From: Papilionanthe hookeriana x Papilionanthe teres
Lineage: Eukaryota > Streptophyta > Magnoliopsida > Asparagales > Orchidaceae
Length of the DNA: 64,000 nt
Assembly: GCA_022702705.1 (NCBI GenBank)
Contig: CM040429.1
Location: forward strand, 5,386,073 to 5,450,072
Direction of reading: 5' to 3'
This document shows positions 51,516 through 63,960 of the stretch, in pieces (position 1 is the first letter of the stretch; every line of letters starts with the position of its first letter). The position numbers were made by a program, and so were the translations under genes. The notes below the pieces were generated by a model. The model did not search any database, had not been told where the DNA came from, and saw only the letters and a list, made by a program, of their open reading frames with translations.

Positions 51516-52360
51516 GTATGGGGTAGAATTTAGGGGGCGTCGCGGCTACGGAACGCGACTCTCTCTCTCGTTTGGATTCTCCGGTGTAGTTACTTATAAG
51601 AATAAGCCAAAGGAAACACGACCAAGGGTTCAAATTCGAGGCCCACGTCCGTTGTATAAATGTAACGGGGTTGCCCCTCTCCTCTCCCGCGATTCTCTCT
51701 CTCTCACATGTTTTGCTCGAATGTAACGGGGTTGCCCCTCTCCTCCCCCCCCCCCCCCCCTCTCTCTATCGCAATTCTCTCGGATAGTGTCATGCCTCTC
51801 TCTCTCTCTCCTCTCCTCTCTGGATTAATTGCTATGGTGAGTTCTCCTCTTCCTATCCTCTCTCTGCTATGCGACTGTTTTAATCTTTTTATCCATGTGC
51901 AGTGGTTCTTTTTCTTGTTTTACATTTTGTTTGAAGTTCATTTGAGTTTGTGGGTTTCTCTGTTCGGTGGTTCCTCTTCGTGTTGGGGAATCTTCACCTT
52001 AATTATGCTCTTGTTTTTTATTTTTGGAATGTGTATGTGCACGAGATTTTTGAGGTTTCTTCTTTGCAGTGGTTCTTCTGTGCGGTAGTTCTTCGTCGTG
52101 TTAGGTAATCTTTACCCTAAATATGGTGTGACTTCTGATTTGTTAATGATTTTGTGCCTGAGAACAGTTCTGTTGCAAATAACATGACAATGCAAGGACA
52201 AAACGATCATTTGTACAGAAACAACTGTAACACATCTGTTTTCAAACTGCAAAAAAAAGTCAGTTTATTTGTAGCAGCTTCTGTACAATAGCTTCCTACC
52301 ACAACTATTGTGCAATAGCTTATTAATAAGTTACAGCCGCCCCAAACAAACCCACCCTTA
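51516..52360 (+). other. CT-rich arm, possible DNA transposon terminus
   Basis: GC-rich opening (GGGGGCGTCGCGGCTACGG), then CT-rich leader-like DNA with a duplicated TGTAACGGGGTTGCCCCTCT (51661 and 51723), an 18 bp C run at about 51746-51763, and CT repeats. T/G-rich text with AGTGGTTCTTTTTCTTG and GTTCGGTGGTTCCTC follows. The latter words appear in reverse complement at 53770-53880. It ends near CCGCCCCAAACAAACCCA at 52335. No protein homology is seen in the open frames. Confidence 0.4.
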
Positions 52361-52929
52361 AAAACACATACCGTTAGATATAACACTAGTAAAAATTAAT
52401 AACAAAAGATATTAATAAAATTTTTTTGCAGTTGTGAGAACTCAGAGAACTCAATATATAAACCAACAAAGTCACACCCTATAAGAAGACAATAGACCTT
52501 ATAAAAAGGGGTTCTTGGTTGTCTTTAATTCACATAATACCTCATATGCATTTCACCAGAAAAAAGCCATCCAAAAGAATCTAAAAAATCATAGCACTAC
52601 AAAATGAGAGAAACATGGTAGCCTTCATTAGGATTTCACATGTTACACCAACCAATAGTGACATACAGACTATCTAAAAGAACCCATAAGATCAAATGTC
52701 TCGTTATAGTCCTCCAAACCCACCAAAAAAAAGTCATGCAATATTTATGATACATATATTACCCATTGTTGCCTCATCGATCATCCAAATGGAAGAAAAA
52801 TACATGCAAAAGGAAAAGAAGTACATATTACTTACATAAAAAAGTAATAAAATAAATATCAAATTCATAAGAAACATAAATATACATGACTTACATAAAA
52901 TACATATACATTAAACATTAAATGTACTC
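52361..52929. other. AT-rich DNA between two inverted arms
   Basis: No coding feature was recognised; A-rich short words predominate. Confidence 0.35.
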
Positions 52930-53260
52930 CACACTACCACCACGTCCGTACACCACCACCACCACCACACATCCACCAACAAATTCATCAACACAAACAC
53001 TATCACTTTCCAACCACCACCTACACACACAAACCAACGTACACTAAAACCTCAAAATCTACACAAAAACACATCCACCAACATGCACACATCCACATTC
53101 CAACACCTCCACATGCAACACCACCACCACCTCCACACACAAACAACTTCGCACACCAACATATCCTCAACATCATTGTTATTACCTTCACACATCAATA
53201 TATGATTCATACACGTTCCAAAGAGCCCATTTATATTTCCAAATGATTGCACGTGCAATC
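52930..53260. repeat. CAC/ACCACC-rich low-complexity tract
   Basis: Dense CACCACC, ACACATCCACC and CACACAAAC words, as in 10790..11350 and 56100..56350. Confidence 0.7.
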
Positions 53261-54290
53261 AAAACTGCCACAAGAACAAATAGAGCTAATAGAAAACCAT
53301 ATTCTTACTGCATTTTCTTTTCCAATTTTGCCTTTTTTTAATTCTCATTGTGAAAATGGGATTCACTAGAAAACCTCTCCAACATATTAAAAATATAAAC
53401 AACACTTGAAACATTGCTTTCTGAAAAAATCCCAATTAATATTCACATTCAAAAACAATAACAACTAAACAGAGAAAAGCCATAGCAAAATCGCAACTGC
53501 TATGGATGTTAGGTATGTAAACATCCCATAATGAAGAATGACAGTGCAAGGCATAGAGTCTGTTCAAAGTAAAGGTCACAAACCACACAAGAAAACACAG
53601 AGAATACCAAAATCTGAAATCCACACCCATATTCCAAAGTCATTGCACATGAAATTCCAAACCTAGCAGAGAACCAAAACCTAAAATTCAACATCAAATG
53701 AAAGGGCACATACGCATTTCGAAAATAATAAACCACAGCATTGTAAGGTATGGAATACGGAAACATAGGCAAAGCCAAACCAAAAAATCCACCGAACAAA
53801 AAGGAACCACCGCACAGAGGGCGGAGAAGCCAAACCAAAAATCCACCGAACAAAAAGGAACCACCGCACAGAGGGCGGAGATAGTGATCCAAATAGAGCT
53901 AAAGAACAGAGAGAAGAGAGGGAGAGAGAAACTCACTGCAACGATTCCAGAGAAGAGAGAGAAAAAGACAGCATGTTACACCTTCCCATCCTGAAAGAGA
54001 GAGATTAGGCCAAGAGTTGTGAGAGAGAAAGCAAGCACCACGAGATCGCAAGAGAGAGGGATTAAGGCAAGAGTCTTGAGAGAGAAAGTAATTCGCACGT
54101 GATCATAACGGCAGCCATGTAAAAAAAAAATAAAACAAAGAAAATGAAAGCGGTCCGCTTGGTCGAACCCGCGATCGCATTTAATCATAGATTTTTCGAA
54201 AACACTATTGCACCGCAATATCCAAATGTCACTTAGTGCGTTATCGCACCGCACCACAGCTAGAAAGCTAGCCAAATGGCCTGTTAATCA
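53261..54290 (-). other. GA-rich arm, possible DNA transposon terminus
   Basis: On the minus strand it reads as a GC-rich end, CT-rich leader and then T/G-rich text, mirroring 51516..52360. The outer part includes GGTCCGCTTGGTCGAACCCG (about 54151). No protein homology is seen in its open frames. Confidence 0.4.
53772..53880. repeat. Two-copy ~55 bp tandem repeat
   Basis: Units 53772..53826 and 53827..53880 are identical except for one A: AAGCCAAACC followed by TCCACCGAACAAAAAGGAAC and CACAGAGGGCGGAG. Confidence 0.9.
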
Positions 54291-56079
54291 CCACCAATCG
54301 GCATAATAGCTTACTACCAGCTGATATTGATAATCAACCTTTAATTATGGTCATCATTACCACCCAACAATTACCATTGATTGGCATTGGCACATGTCAT
54401 TGTTCATCTCGTAACATGAGTCCTTATTTGACATGCAGGTTATCGATTGGTGTATATTACGCTAGCCATTGAATGACTCTAACTTCCACCTTCTTTTGTC
54501 TCTTGACAAAAGTTATTAATTATCGTTAGCCCCTAGTGTCGCCCATTGTGCCCCCCAATCACTGAACAAAATAGAATTTTCTTTTTAATCATTTTATTAA
54601 GTCTACCAATGATCAATTTTTGCTAGCATTTTTTGAAATGCAACCAAGACCTTCCTTGCCATGTAACAAAATTCTAAAAGTTGAGAACTAATCATAAAAT
54701 ACTTATTCCAATGTGAATGTTTACATCCTAAATAAGCTAAGTAAATACCACCTAATGAATGGTCAAATACATCATCACAAAGATATACCTTGAGGGCAAA
54801 GTCATTCTTGAGGAGAAAAATTTCATTGGAGTCATAGTAAGTGATGAAAGTCCAACATCCTTGGAGCTAAGTATGAGAAGATAATCAATATGGCTGCATA
54901 ACTTATACATAAGTAGAAGATGGAATTACATTTATCATAAATAATAAATAGATATAAACATCATAAATTTCTTTATCGGGGTATTTAGGGTTTTTTTTCT
55001 TCAAGTAATTAACAAAATGTCAAATTTTGAATGATTAAGGGTCTGCTTGAAGCGGGTGCAGTTGTTTAAAGAAACAACAATGATTTTTTTTTTTGAAGAA
55101 ACTGTTGTTAAAAAATTTACGGTAGTAATCTCAATATTATTTTAATTCTAAAAAGTCATGCTGTAGCTTTCTTTCAGCCTCTACACTTAGCTAGGTCAGG
55201 TTTCAAAACATAACTTTTCATCGCAATTTTTTGAAAAAATACATAAAACACAGTTTCACAAACACACTTGAAAATACAATGCGACAAAAAGGTTTTTTTT
55301 TTTTTCTTAAGATGTAGTGTTCTATGTATTACACATTGATATAATTTGTGAAAAAAAGAAAGGTGATAATACTGCATGATGCGCATAAATACAGAATTAT
55401 TCTCCCGACTACCCTTTATTTTTTTCCCAAAACAATTTTATGATTTGGTAGCCTATTAGTTTGCTTGACCTTATAATTGGTCAAATAATACAGACTATTT
55501 AATTTATATTCATGATTTAACAAAAAAATACACAAATTTCTTTTTAAAACTAAATTAATGTTTTTAAAAGTCGTAATTTTATTCATATATAATATTCTAA
55601 ATATATAATGTATATAAAATTGCCTTAGAAAATAACCCCGCTTCTTTGATGAACCCATTTGACGGCCAGCTGTCGCTTCAGTTCTTTTAATGCTGTACGT
55701 TTCGACACGTGGCACCTGGACTGTAGTGTTCAGAGACCGAAGGGACTGTACGTGGTTGTTAATATTTAAAATACCCCAGTTTTTATCAGAAATTACGGAC
55801 TGCCCTAAAGTCACCGGTGGACCCTACACATTTCTCTTGACTGTTTTGACTCTTCCACGTCGAGCAGCACCGGCAGCTCAAATCAATCGTGGTACGTAAT
55901 TACTATTTTTACATTGAGAGCTTGAATTCATTGTTGTCGACGGACAATTGCAGCATATTAAAAAATTATTGTGTAAATTAATAATAAAAAATTATTGCAA
56001 AAAAACTTTATGTATTCATTTTATAAAAAAATAATCTTTCTACTTCTATGATTTATCTACGCTGCTGACATCACTATTA
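54291..56079. other. Intergenic DNA, unassigned
   Basis: 54300-55036 is AT-rich. 55037-55200 may be an old MITE (GGGTCTGCTTGAAGCGGGTG start, related text at 45560). 55660-55900 is GC-richer with a perfect G-box (ACACGTGGC near 55707) and a TTCCACGTCG site, as in plant promoters, but no gene was recognised next to it. Confidence 0.4.
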
Positions 56080-57190
56080 AATCACTCCCTCTGCACAAAA
56101 AATAACCCGAACATCCACACACATCGTCAATATCAACACTTAACTTCACCACCACTGGTACCAAAAAATTATCGTCAACATTCACACACACCACCAATAA
56201 CACCCCACTATGACATCGCTAGCTATGACACAATACTGCCTACTACATCACCATTATGACACAATATCACCGCCAATCGTGACAGCAACATCACCACCAA
56301 TGATACTTCACGAAAAAGTCATCACCCACAACACCACTACAAACATCATACCAACATAGCATTGCATAATCCAACAAAAACGGCAAACTATCAACAAGAA
56401 CCAAAATGATAATTAGAGCAGCAAGTCTACTCCAATTGAACCCAAAACAAATAAGGAAAGAGGCCAACTAAGCAAGCCACACAGGGCATATATATATATA
56501 TATTCGTGTGTGTGCGCGCGCGCTCTAACAAATCTCAAAAAATTTAAGATAGACCACAAAATGCTAACATTCATATAGGGCCTCACATCATCCCCTTCCC
56601 ACATACCCATTCAACAAAGAGGAGAGAGCACAAGCCACACAGATAAAGAAAAATGCCAAAAATCACAAATAGAACCCTTGCAAAATAGATGATACAACAA
56701 AGGCCACACAAGCAACAGAAAAAAAATAAGAAATCACAAATAGATCAAAGAAATAAATCATAAGGAGCAAGCTACACAAAGCAAACCTTAAGTTAAGACC
56801 TAGAATATCAACACCAATAGTGTAGGGAAGAGAGTACCCGAAGGGAAAATGAGAGAGTGCCACCGGAACTGGAGATCAAAGAGAAGGGAGGAAGGAGAAG
56901 TGAGACGTAACCAAAACCGCCGATCGGAGTTAAGAGGGAAAGGAGGGAGCTAGGGCATAAAATCACGAGAGAAGCATGACAACAACAAAAGGGCTAGTGG
57001 GGTGCTAGGTCAAAGAGAAGCGAGGGCTAGAGAGAAATCCTACGAATAAAATGCGGACTGTGTAGTCGAATCGCGGCCACAACTTATCGGACTTACCCCA
57101 AAAGCCGCCACATTGTTTTTTTCAAATGCACAACTTTCTTTAGGTGCGGCGCCCGCAACTAAAATCGCTGTCCAACCGCAACCTTAGTGA
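56080..57190 (-). repeat. CAC-rich to GA-rich to GC-rich block
   Basis: It runs from ACACACACCACC-type words (56100-56350) through (TA)/(TG)/(CG) repeats (56489..56523) to GA-rich text (56850-57050) and a GC-rich end (GTCGAATCGCGGCCACAACT near 57064). This is the same order as 10790-12170 and 52930-54290, all in the same orientation. Open frames are not recognisable as proteins. Confidence 0.45.
56489..56523. repeat. (TA)n(TG)n(CG)n mixed microsatellite
   Basis: TATATATATATA is followed by GTGTGTGTG and GCGCGCGCGC. Confidence 0.85.
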
Positions 57191-57219
57191 AATTAGTGTG
57201 TATATTTCTCATAAATTTA

Positions 57220-57395
57220 TATATTAATATATTGATTTTTACATTCATGAAATACATTTTAAAAATTAAAATGATGATATTTTTAATGTGATATGAAATT
57301 TTTTTACAATGTAAACATATAAATAAACTTTAGGTGTTAGATATGTAAATACATAAGAAAGAACTGGTCTATGCGTGAATGCCATAAAAATATAA
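57220..57395. repeat. MITE family 1 right portion
   Basis: It contains TTTAGGTGTTAGATATGTAAATACATAAGA and ends GGTCTATGCGTGAATGCC; the left end is missing. Confidence 0.6.
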
Positions 57396-58199
57396 TTAAT
57401 GATAAATGATTAAATCTTTATTTATTTTGAATCAGAAATTAAAGTTATTATTTTGGGTTTATTTAAGGAAAATTAAGAATTTTAAAGTTAATATTGAATA
57501 TTAAATTAATAATGAAATATTTATTTACCAAAACTTCATTATTTTTAGGAGAAAAATACGTTTTACTCTCATTTATAGTCCCATTAAAATTCAATACTTT
57601 ACTATTCATCATATAAAAAGAGAATTCATGCTTCTAAGCCTGTTTGGGGCACTTGCAGCCATTTGAAGTAGTTGTGAAGCTGCTGAAGAAGAAAATGTTA
57701 TTCAAAATACAACACAAGAAACATATAACATTAAAATATTGGCTCAAACAGTTCCTTAACCTCCGACATTTAAATTGGTTGGTAAGAGCCGTAAAAATTA
57801 ATATAAAGTAGATATAAGTTTCATATTATTAATTACATATAAATTAATATAAATTAGTTCAATATATTAATGATAAAATAGATTAGGATAGCATAAAAAT
57901 ATTAACTTATAAACATTAAATAATTAATCAATAAATTTATTTTAAAATTTTGAAGCTATAGGAGAACATTATTAAAGACATTTGGCCTCATTAATGTTGA
58001 ATAGTGCTGCATTTGGAATTGTTATTACTACAATAATGGTCTCATTAAATATAGCTTCTACTCATCATCAAGTTAATTGGTCCCCCGCTTATTTCCATCA
58101 TTTCCTTGCATCAATGAATATAAATTATTGATATGCTACTAAAAATTTTTTATCATCCAAGCACGAATCTCGGTACGATCTTTTAAGTAAAAACGTTCA
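57396..58199. other. AT-rich intergenic DNA
   Basis: A Tourist-like MITE end (CTGTTTGGGGCACTTGCAGC) occurs near 57640. Otherwise nothing is recognised. Confidence 0.35.
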
Positions 58200-59030
58200 A
58201 ATCTTAATAAAGAGTCATCCGTAGTCTCGATTTCAATGAACTTATAGTAAGCTGATCGGCTCGATGTAGTAGGCACTAATGATATAAAAACTGAATCCAA
58301 TCGAGTCAAATCAGTTTGAGATCAAATCATTAAATCACTTTTAGAACATTTTCGGACACATTGGAAGGTCAAATTGATGCCGACACTAGCAAGCCCATAC
58401 TCAAATCGAGTGTCTCGACAAGATGAATCTAACGAGCCAAAGATCATTCAATTCTGACATCGTTAAGGCCATCAAATGCCCCTTAAACATCGTCTGATCG
58501 AGGGAAGGTCTGAACCGTTCGATCAAAATGGTTGCATTAATTGCATCAAAAACCCTATAAATAAACCCCAACTCTCACATGAGAGGGGATTGAGCATAGA
58601 GAGAGCTTGAGACGCCAGGGAAGCTGCAGCTTAACACCACTGCTAACCGCCGTCGATCTCCATCACCGTCAACCTTCGTCACCATCGACCTCTGTCACTG
58701 TCGATCTCCATCACCGTCAACCTCCGTCACCGTGGACATCCACCAATCATCATCAATCACCACTAACCAGACAACGTCAATTAACATTGTAGTCTGAAAC
58801 GTATAATTACTCTCTCCCGTCTGTGGGACAGGAGGTTTTTGTAAACGTCAATCAATAGTGGATTTTCGCAACTGGGCCAGACCCCGTAGTTTTTCCCTTT
58901 ACGGGTTTTCCACGTAAAAACTTCCAGAGTCACTGTTTGTTTCATTTTCATCTGTGTGTTGGATTCTCGTACAATGCTAAGACAATAATTTATTATTCTA
59001 CCGCCGCGAATTTTCTAGCATCCATCAATT
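58200..59030 (+). mobile_element. Copia-like LTR remnant, possibly a solo LTR
   Basis: It holds a TATA box (CTATAAATAAAC at about 58555), a leader (GAGAGAGCTTGAGACG), short CATCACCGTCAACC-type repeats (58650-58740), and a 3' part with GGGCCAGACCCCGTAG and TTTTCCACGTAAAAACTTCC. The layout (U3, TATA, R, U5 with a TTCCACGTAAA motif) is typical of Ty1/copia LTRs. It has inverted homologues at 48580..49255 and 49775..49910. Ends and target duplication were not fixed. Confidence 0.55.
58650..58745. repeat. Imperfect 15-18 bp repeats
   Basis: Repeats of CCATCACCGTCAACCT and CGTCACCATCGACCTC alternate five or more times in the LTR leader. They give a proline/serine-rich open frame that is probably not translated. 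Confidence 0.7.
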
Positions 59031-59122
59031 ATAAAAACAGTTATTAATGTAAAATGCCTGCATTACACACATTTTCTTTATTTTATTACCCGGTTAATAT
59101 AATAAAACATTGCATTTTGATA

Positions 59123-59126
<4 letters not shown>

Positions 59127-59187
<61 letters not shown>
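59127..59187. repeat. (TA)n microsatellite
   Basis: About 60 bp of alternating AT/TA. Confidence 0.9.
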
Positions 59188-59189
<2 letters not shown>

Positions 59190-59459
59190 TTTTATTCCAT
59201 TAAAATCATACTTGTAATTTAATTCTAAGTTTTTTTTTTCCATTAAATTTTCGAGTAAAAAATTAGAAATGAAAAAAAATTGTAATTATTTCAATTGCAT
59301 TGGAATAAAAAAATTGATAGTGAAATTATGAACTAAATTTAATTTATTTCCAGAATATAAATTAAAAGAGCAATAAGTTGTCCATTTAATACTCATGAAA
59401 TTGCTCTTTCATTCCTGTCATTATCATCATCTCCTCATCCAGCTACAGATTTTGGGACC

Positions 59460-59571
<112 letters not shown>

Positions 59572-59692
59572 TCAGTTTTATTATTATTATTTTGTTTGGG
59601 CCATCCCCATTATGGGATAAGATTTTATATAAACCATAAAATTTATTATTATATTCTTGAACTTAAATTAATACTTTTATTTTTATCTATAT

Positions 59693-59980
59693 GAGACATT
59701 TTTATGATAATTATTTAAATACATCTCACATAATTTTTATGTATTTGCATATCTTGTACTTAAAAATTAATATTATTATATATAACATTTAAATCTTTAT
59801 CATATGGCTACTAAGATTAATTTTTATCTACACTTTTTCATGTTTACATTTTGGTTATGAATTAAAAAAGTTATAAAAGTAAATATTATCTTAATTTCTC
59901 ATGTGAGAGTTTTACATATCAATATTCACTCTCCTTCAAATGTAATTTTTTGAATGTGGTTATTCATTTGGTTTCATAAT
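59693..59980. repeat. Degenerate MITE family 1 copy
   Basis: TTATGTATTTGCATATCTTG near 59730 matches the family's left end with many changes. The right end is weak. Confidence 0.4.
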
Positions 59981-60130
59981 AGGTCATTTACATATATACC
60001 ACTGAATTCCTTTGTATTTACATATCTAACACCTAAACTTTACTTTTTTACATTTGTACCACACAAATCTTTTATATCACATAAATATTATCACTGTTTA
60101 AATTTTAAAAATTGAAATTCACCTGTTTTA
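59981..60130. mobile_element. MITE family 1 left portion
   Basis: AGGTCATTTACATATATACC, GAATTCCTTTGTATTTACAT and ATATCTAACACCTAAACTTT are clear. The right end is replaced by a TA-rich run at 60130-60160. Confidence 0.72.
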
Positions 60131-60767
60131 TTTATATATATATATATGTATATATATGTTATGCAGTCTATTTAACCAGTCTATTGGGAACGCAGTCTTC
60201 CAAATAAATAAGCATTTGTCTTTTTTGTGATTTTTTAATGTGTATTTAAGGGCCTACTACCAATAGGTCTATCCAAATGTAATAAGAGCTCTACATTGGT
60301 GATAAGAGCCACATGTGTGGTTGAGAACTAATAGTTGCATTATGAAATATTCGCACCCCTAAGATTTTACGAGTTGGTAGAATGTTTTCTCTTAAATGAA
60401 ATGACTAACTTCAAGGGAGATTATTTCACCGGGACACCGAACACATACTTATATCCGGAGTCCAGCGAACACTTGTCATGTGGCAAGTGGGCCCCACTGC
60501 AATACATTGATTGAATATATTTTTTAGAAGGGGTGGGGCCAACTTACCATATGGATATTGATATCATATTAAGAAAAATTTATTCAAATGCGTCTAGTGT
60601 AGTGTCCTGATGGAATAATTTTTCCCAACTTCAAAACACATTTTAAGTAATAATTTCTAACTTAATCGGGCAGAGTGACATGTGGCTGAAAGTCTCAGAA
60701 TTGTTGTTAAGAAACATATCTAACATATATATAGGACAATCATCTCCTTCCCTGCATCATATAGACA
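60131..60767. other. Intergenic DNA, unassigned
   Basis: No gene is visible. 60240-60600 contains repeated phrases about TCCAAATGTAATAAGAGCTC and GTGGGGCCAACTTACC, of unknown origin. Confidence 0.35.
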
Positions 60768-60926
60768 GGAAGATTTACATATATACCACGCAATATCTAT
60801 GTATTTACATATCTAACGTTTGAGTTTTGATTTATACCTTCATAATACTTCATATATGTATGAAAATTTTCAGTTATAAGAAGTTAGATATGTAAATAGA
60901 TAGATATTGTGTGATATTTACAACTT
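60768..60926. mobile_element. MITE family 1 copy, short
   Basis: It starts GGAAGATTTACATATATACC and ends AGTTAGATATGTAAATAGAT with GTGTGATATTTACAAC. Confidence 0.7.
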
Positions 60927-61010
60927 AGTCCTGCCATTCCTATGGGACGCCAAGGATTTATTGGATATGTGATATTTGCATGTTTATTTGATTTAATATA
61001 TTTTAAAAAT

Positions 61011-61203
61011 GGAAAATTTCATACATACCAAACGGTTCTTATGTATTTTTCATATCTTACACCTTTAGTTTAATAATTATATTTATAACACTTTAGTTTC
61101 ATAAATTTATGCATGAAAATGTGTGTTTTAATTTTTGAACGTGTGTAAAAATGATTTATTTTTATATGATATAAAATGTTTCAGTGGCATGCATGTAAAT
61201 ATG
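61011..61203. mobile_element. MITE family 1 copy
   Basis: GGAAAATTTCATACATACCA and TTCATATCTTACACCTTTAG at the left; CAGTGGCATGCATGTAAAT at the right. Confidence 0.65.
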
Positions 61204-62109
61204 AAAGTTTAGGATGGGTCTTTTTTTCTTTCTTATGTACTTTTTAGAATACCCAGGAGTCATGTAGCAAAAATAAGATACATACACGAGTTCTGAGGCA
61301 TTTTGGCTAGAAATCGGGAGCAGCAGCTCATGTCCCGTATCATAATTCTGCATTTTATATTGATGCATAAAATTCGAACCGGACATATATATGTAGAGTC
61401 TGACAACTCTTCTTTTTTTTTCTAAGATATATTGTCACCCAGTGACACCTGCCTCTACGTATTTTAATTTGGCCTGTTTTTCTGCTTTTTTGCATGCTCA
61501 AATGCATGGAATGATCATTTTTTCTTTCTTTGAATTTTCTCGTAATCATGAATGCAATATAGGCACTTAAGAATCTAAAATTCTAAATTAGCTAAAAATA
61601 GTAATATTCAAAATAATGAGAATTTTAGGATTAAAATATTCAAGATTTTAAAACTCGCACTTTTACTTTTCTCGCATGACCGTGTTAAATTTTAAATTGG
61701 TCGCATGCATGGATATATCACAAGTCATATAATAGAGTCTCTACACTTGAACAAGTGGTAGATAATTGCATTTATATTTGCATATCCTAAGGAAAAACCC
61801 TCGAACATCTTAAACTCGACTAGCCCAACATAAATTTCTACTTAGGTAGTTGTCCAGTGCACTTAGGGTGTTAGAGGCTGCCCCGACCCAGATGGGGTGT
61901 AATTCCTTTGTGGAAAGTGTTTTTTAGCTTTTTAACAGGACATATTCTTCCCTTTCTTTCCTCAGGCAACTTTGTCATTTGTCTGGTTAGTGTGAGTCCC
62001 ACCTCTTGAGCTCCACATTGTAGGTCATGGGACTAGAGTTTTATTTTTTTACCTCAGGGCTCCCGAGGTACTCGTGGACGACGCAATTCACGGATTGCTG
62101 GCATAGGAT
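61204..62109. other. Intergenic DNA, unassigned
   Basis: Mostly AT-rich. From about 61790 the GC rises (GAGGCTGCCCCGACCCAGAT near 61870) in the run-up to the dispersed repeat and may belong to the same element. No protein homology was recognised. Confidence 0.35.
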
Positions 62110-62640
62110 CTATGGACTTGTTGGCTCGATTACCTTCACGACCAGGTAGACTTAGTTCTTAGTAGCTTGGGATGACGGATCGACCCGAATACCTCCACCT
62201 GTTTATGATCACTATACTCTTCCTGTTGTTGAGCCCCTTTAAGCCATGTCACTCCTTTAAATTTGTTGATATCATCTTGATGACCCGTTTACCGATGAGT
62301 CCACGCCCGTTTGGAAAATTGTGATTCACCATCTGCTCTTATGACCCGGTGAGCTCAACGTATAGGGTATCTCCACCTAGATGATTTTGGTTATTTCGTA
62401 GGTTATGATGCCGACGAGCTGCTATCCATTTGAGATGTGAGAGACTCACTATCTGCCTGGTGGCTCAGTGAGAGCTTTGAAGCATCAAGATGCTCTCATA
62501 CGAAATAACCACCATTTGATTGTCTATTCTCAAGGTTCATGATAATATAAATGAAACTCTTTTTATCGAGAATATTCCTGGGTATCCCCCAGGATGTAAT
62601 TGACCAAAGGGATACGCTCCTCTGGAAGACTTTTGACCCC
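62110..62640. repeat. Dispersed repeat, copy 2 (pair with 49935..50438)
   Basis: It shares TTAGTAGCTTGGGATGA, GATGACCCGTTTACCGATGA, GTGAGAGACTCACTATCTGC, CATACGAAATAACC, GAGAATATTCCTGGGTATCC and AAGGGATACGCTCCTCTGG-type text with copy 1 in the same order and strand. Confidence 0.65.
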
Positions 62641-63960
62641 ATAACAATAATGTACTTCTTGGTTTTTTTGTTAAGGGTGACTTATGTAGAATTCTCTACG
62701 TGAATATTATGTTTCGAGGTACTTCACTCCGATCTTATTCGGGCATATACTCTCGACTTATCACACGTGGATTACCCATATATAAGCCTTCCACTTGTTT
62801 CTTTTTACTTGTTTGCCTAATTGTTATCGTATATCATTCTTTTTTATTCCTTACATCTTTGAACCATTGATATGATTCCGAGGAGATTTATTCAATTAAG
62901 AAAATTGTACTCCGACATATAAATAAATAAGTTGACGACTCCAAATCTTCAATAGAACCGAGAAAACACCCTTAATAGATGAACCTATATGAAATGACTT
63001 TTATTATTTGACATTAGGAATACTTTTTATAATTAAATCATCAATTAATAATTTGTCAAGCTAAAAATATGTACTAATTTTGGCAACCAATATCTTGCTA
63101 GACATTCATTTTAATTCTTTAAAATGAAATTCAAATAACTTGAAAGGTAATTTATTTAGGGAAGATAAAATTTGTATATTCGTTGAGTGCCATAAATTGG
63201 GATGTAAAGAGGAAGAGAAAGATTTTACCATCATATCAATTAAGCACCTTCACTCACACATGTTCACATTATTGAAATAGAATAATTTGGGACATATTAT
63301 TTTTATATTGATACTTTAGAGAATACAATATTATTGGGCCTATGACAATTGAAATTAATTCCACTAATAATAGATATTAAATACAAATGAGCATTTTTTA
63401 TCCAACTCAAATATTGCATCAATATAAAATAAATTATGATCATAAAATATTGATTCTAGAAAAATTTAGATAAACAATCATTTAATATTTGGGATTGGTA
63501 GTGCATATCTATGCTGCAATCTTTACTTAACTTAGTATTTTTGCAACTATTTTTGAAGGTTGCAAAATGATCGAATCATGATAAAGAAAACGATTGATAA
63601 AATGATGTTGGGAGATTGGGGATGCCGCTAAGGATGGTCTGAAAATTTTTTCTCTTTGTGGTGAATTCAATGCACTATGGGATGATATGTGAGATAATAG
63701 TGAATGGTCAAGGAGCGTACTGATGATGGACAGATTGTTCCTCCGCATAGTGGCAAAGGTTGAATGACATCAGAGTGATGGATGAAGAAGTTTTGAATGG
63801 TTGGGTAGGTCATTGAGAATGCCCAAGATGGTCCTTCTATCAAAGTTGATGGCCGCTATGATCGATTAGGACAATCCTCTACTTTGAGATAGAGATGACA
63901 TTATGTAAAAATGATGGGCAGGATACATGCAAAAAATTCACCATGAAAATAAATAAGTTA
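62641..63960. other. AT-rich intergenic DNA
   Basis: No gene or clear repeat was recognised. Minus-strand 63527..63748 is open for 73 codons without homology. Confidence 0.35.

Noticed and set aside
58607..58792. 61 aa proline/serine/histidine-rich frame
   Set aside because: It lies in the repeated leader of an LTR remnant and is better explained as untranslated repeat.
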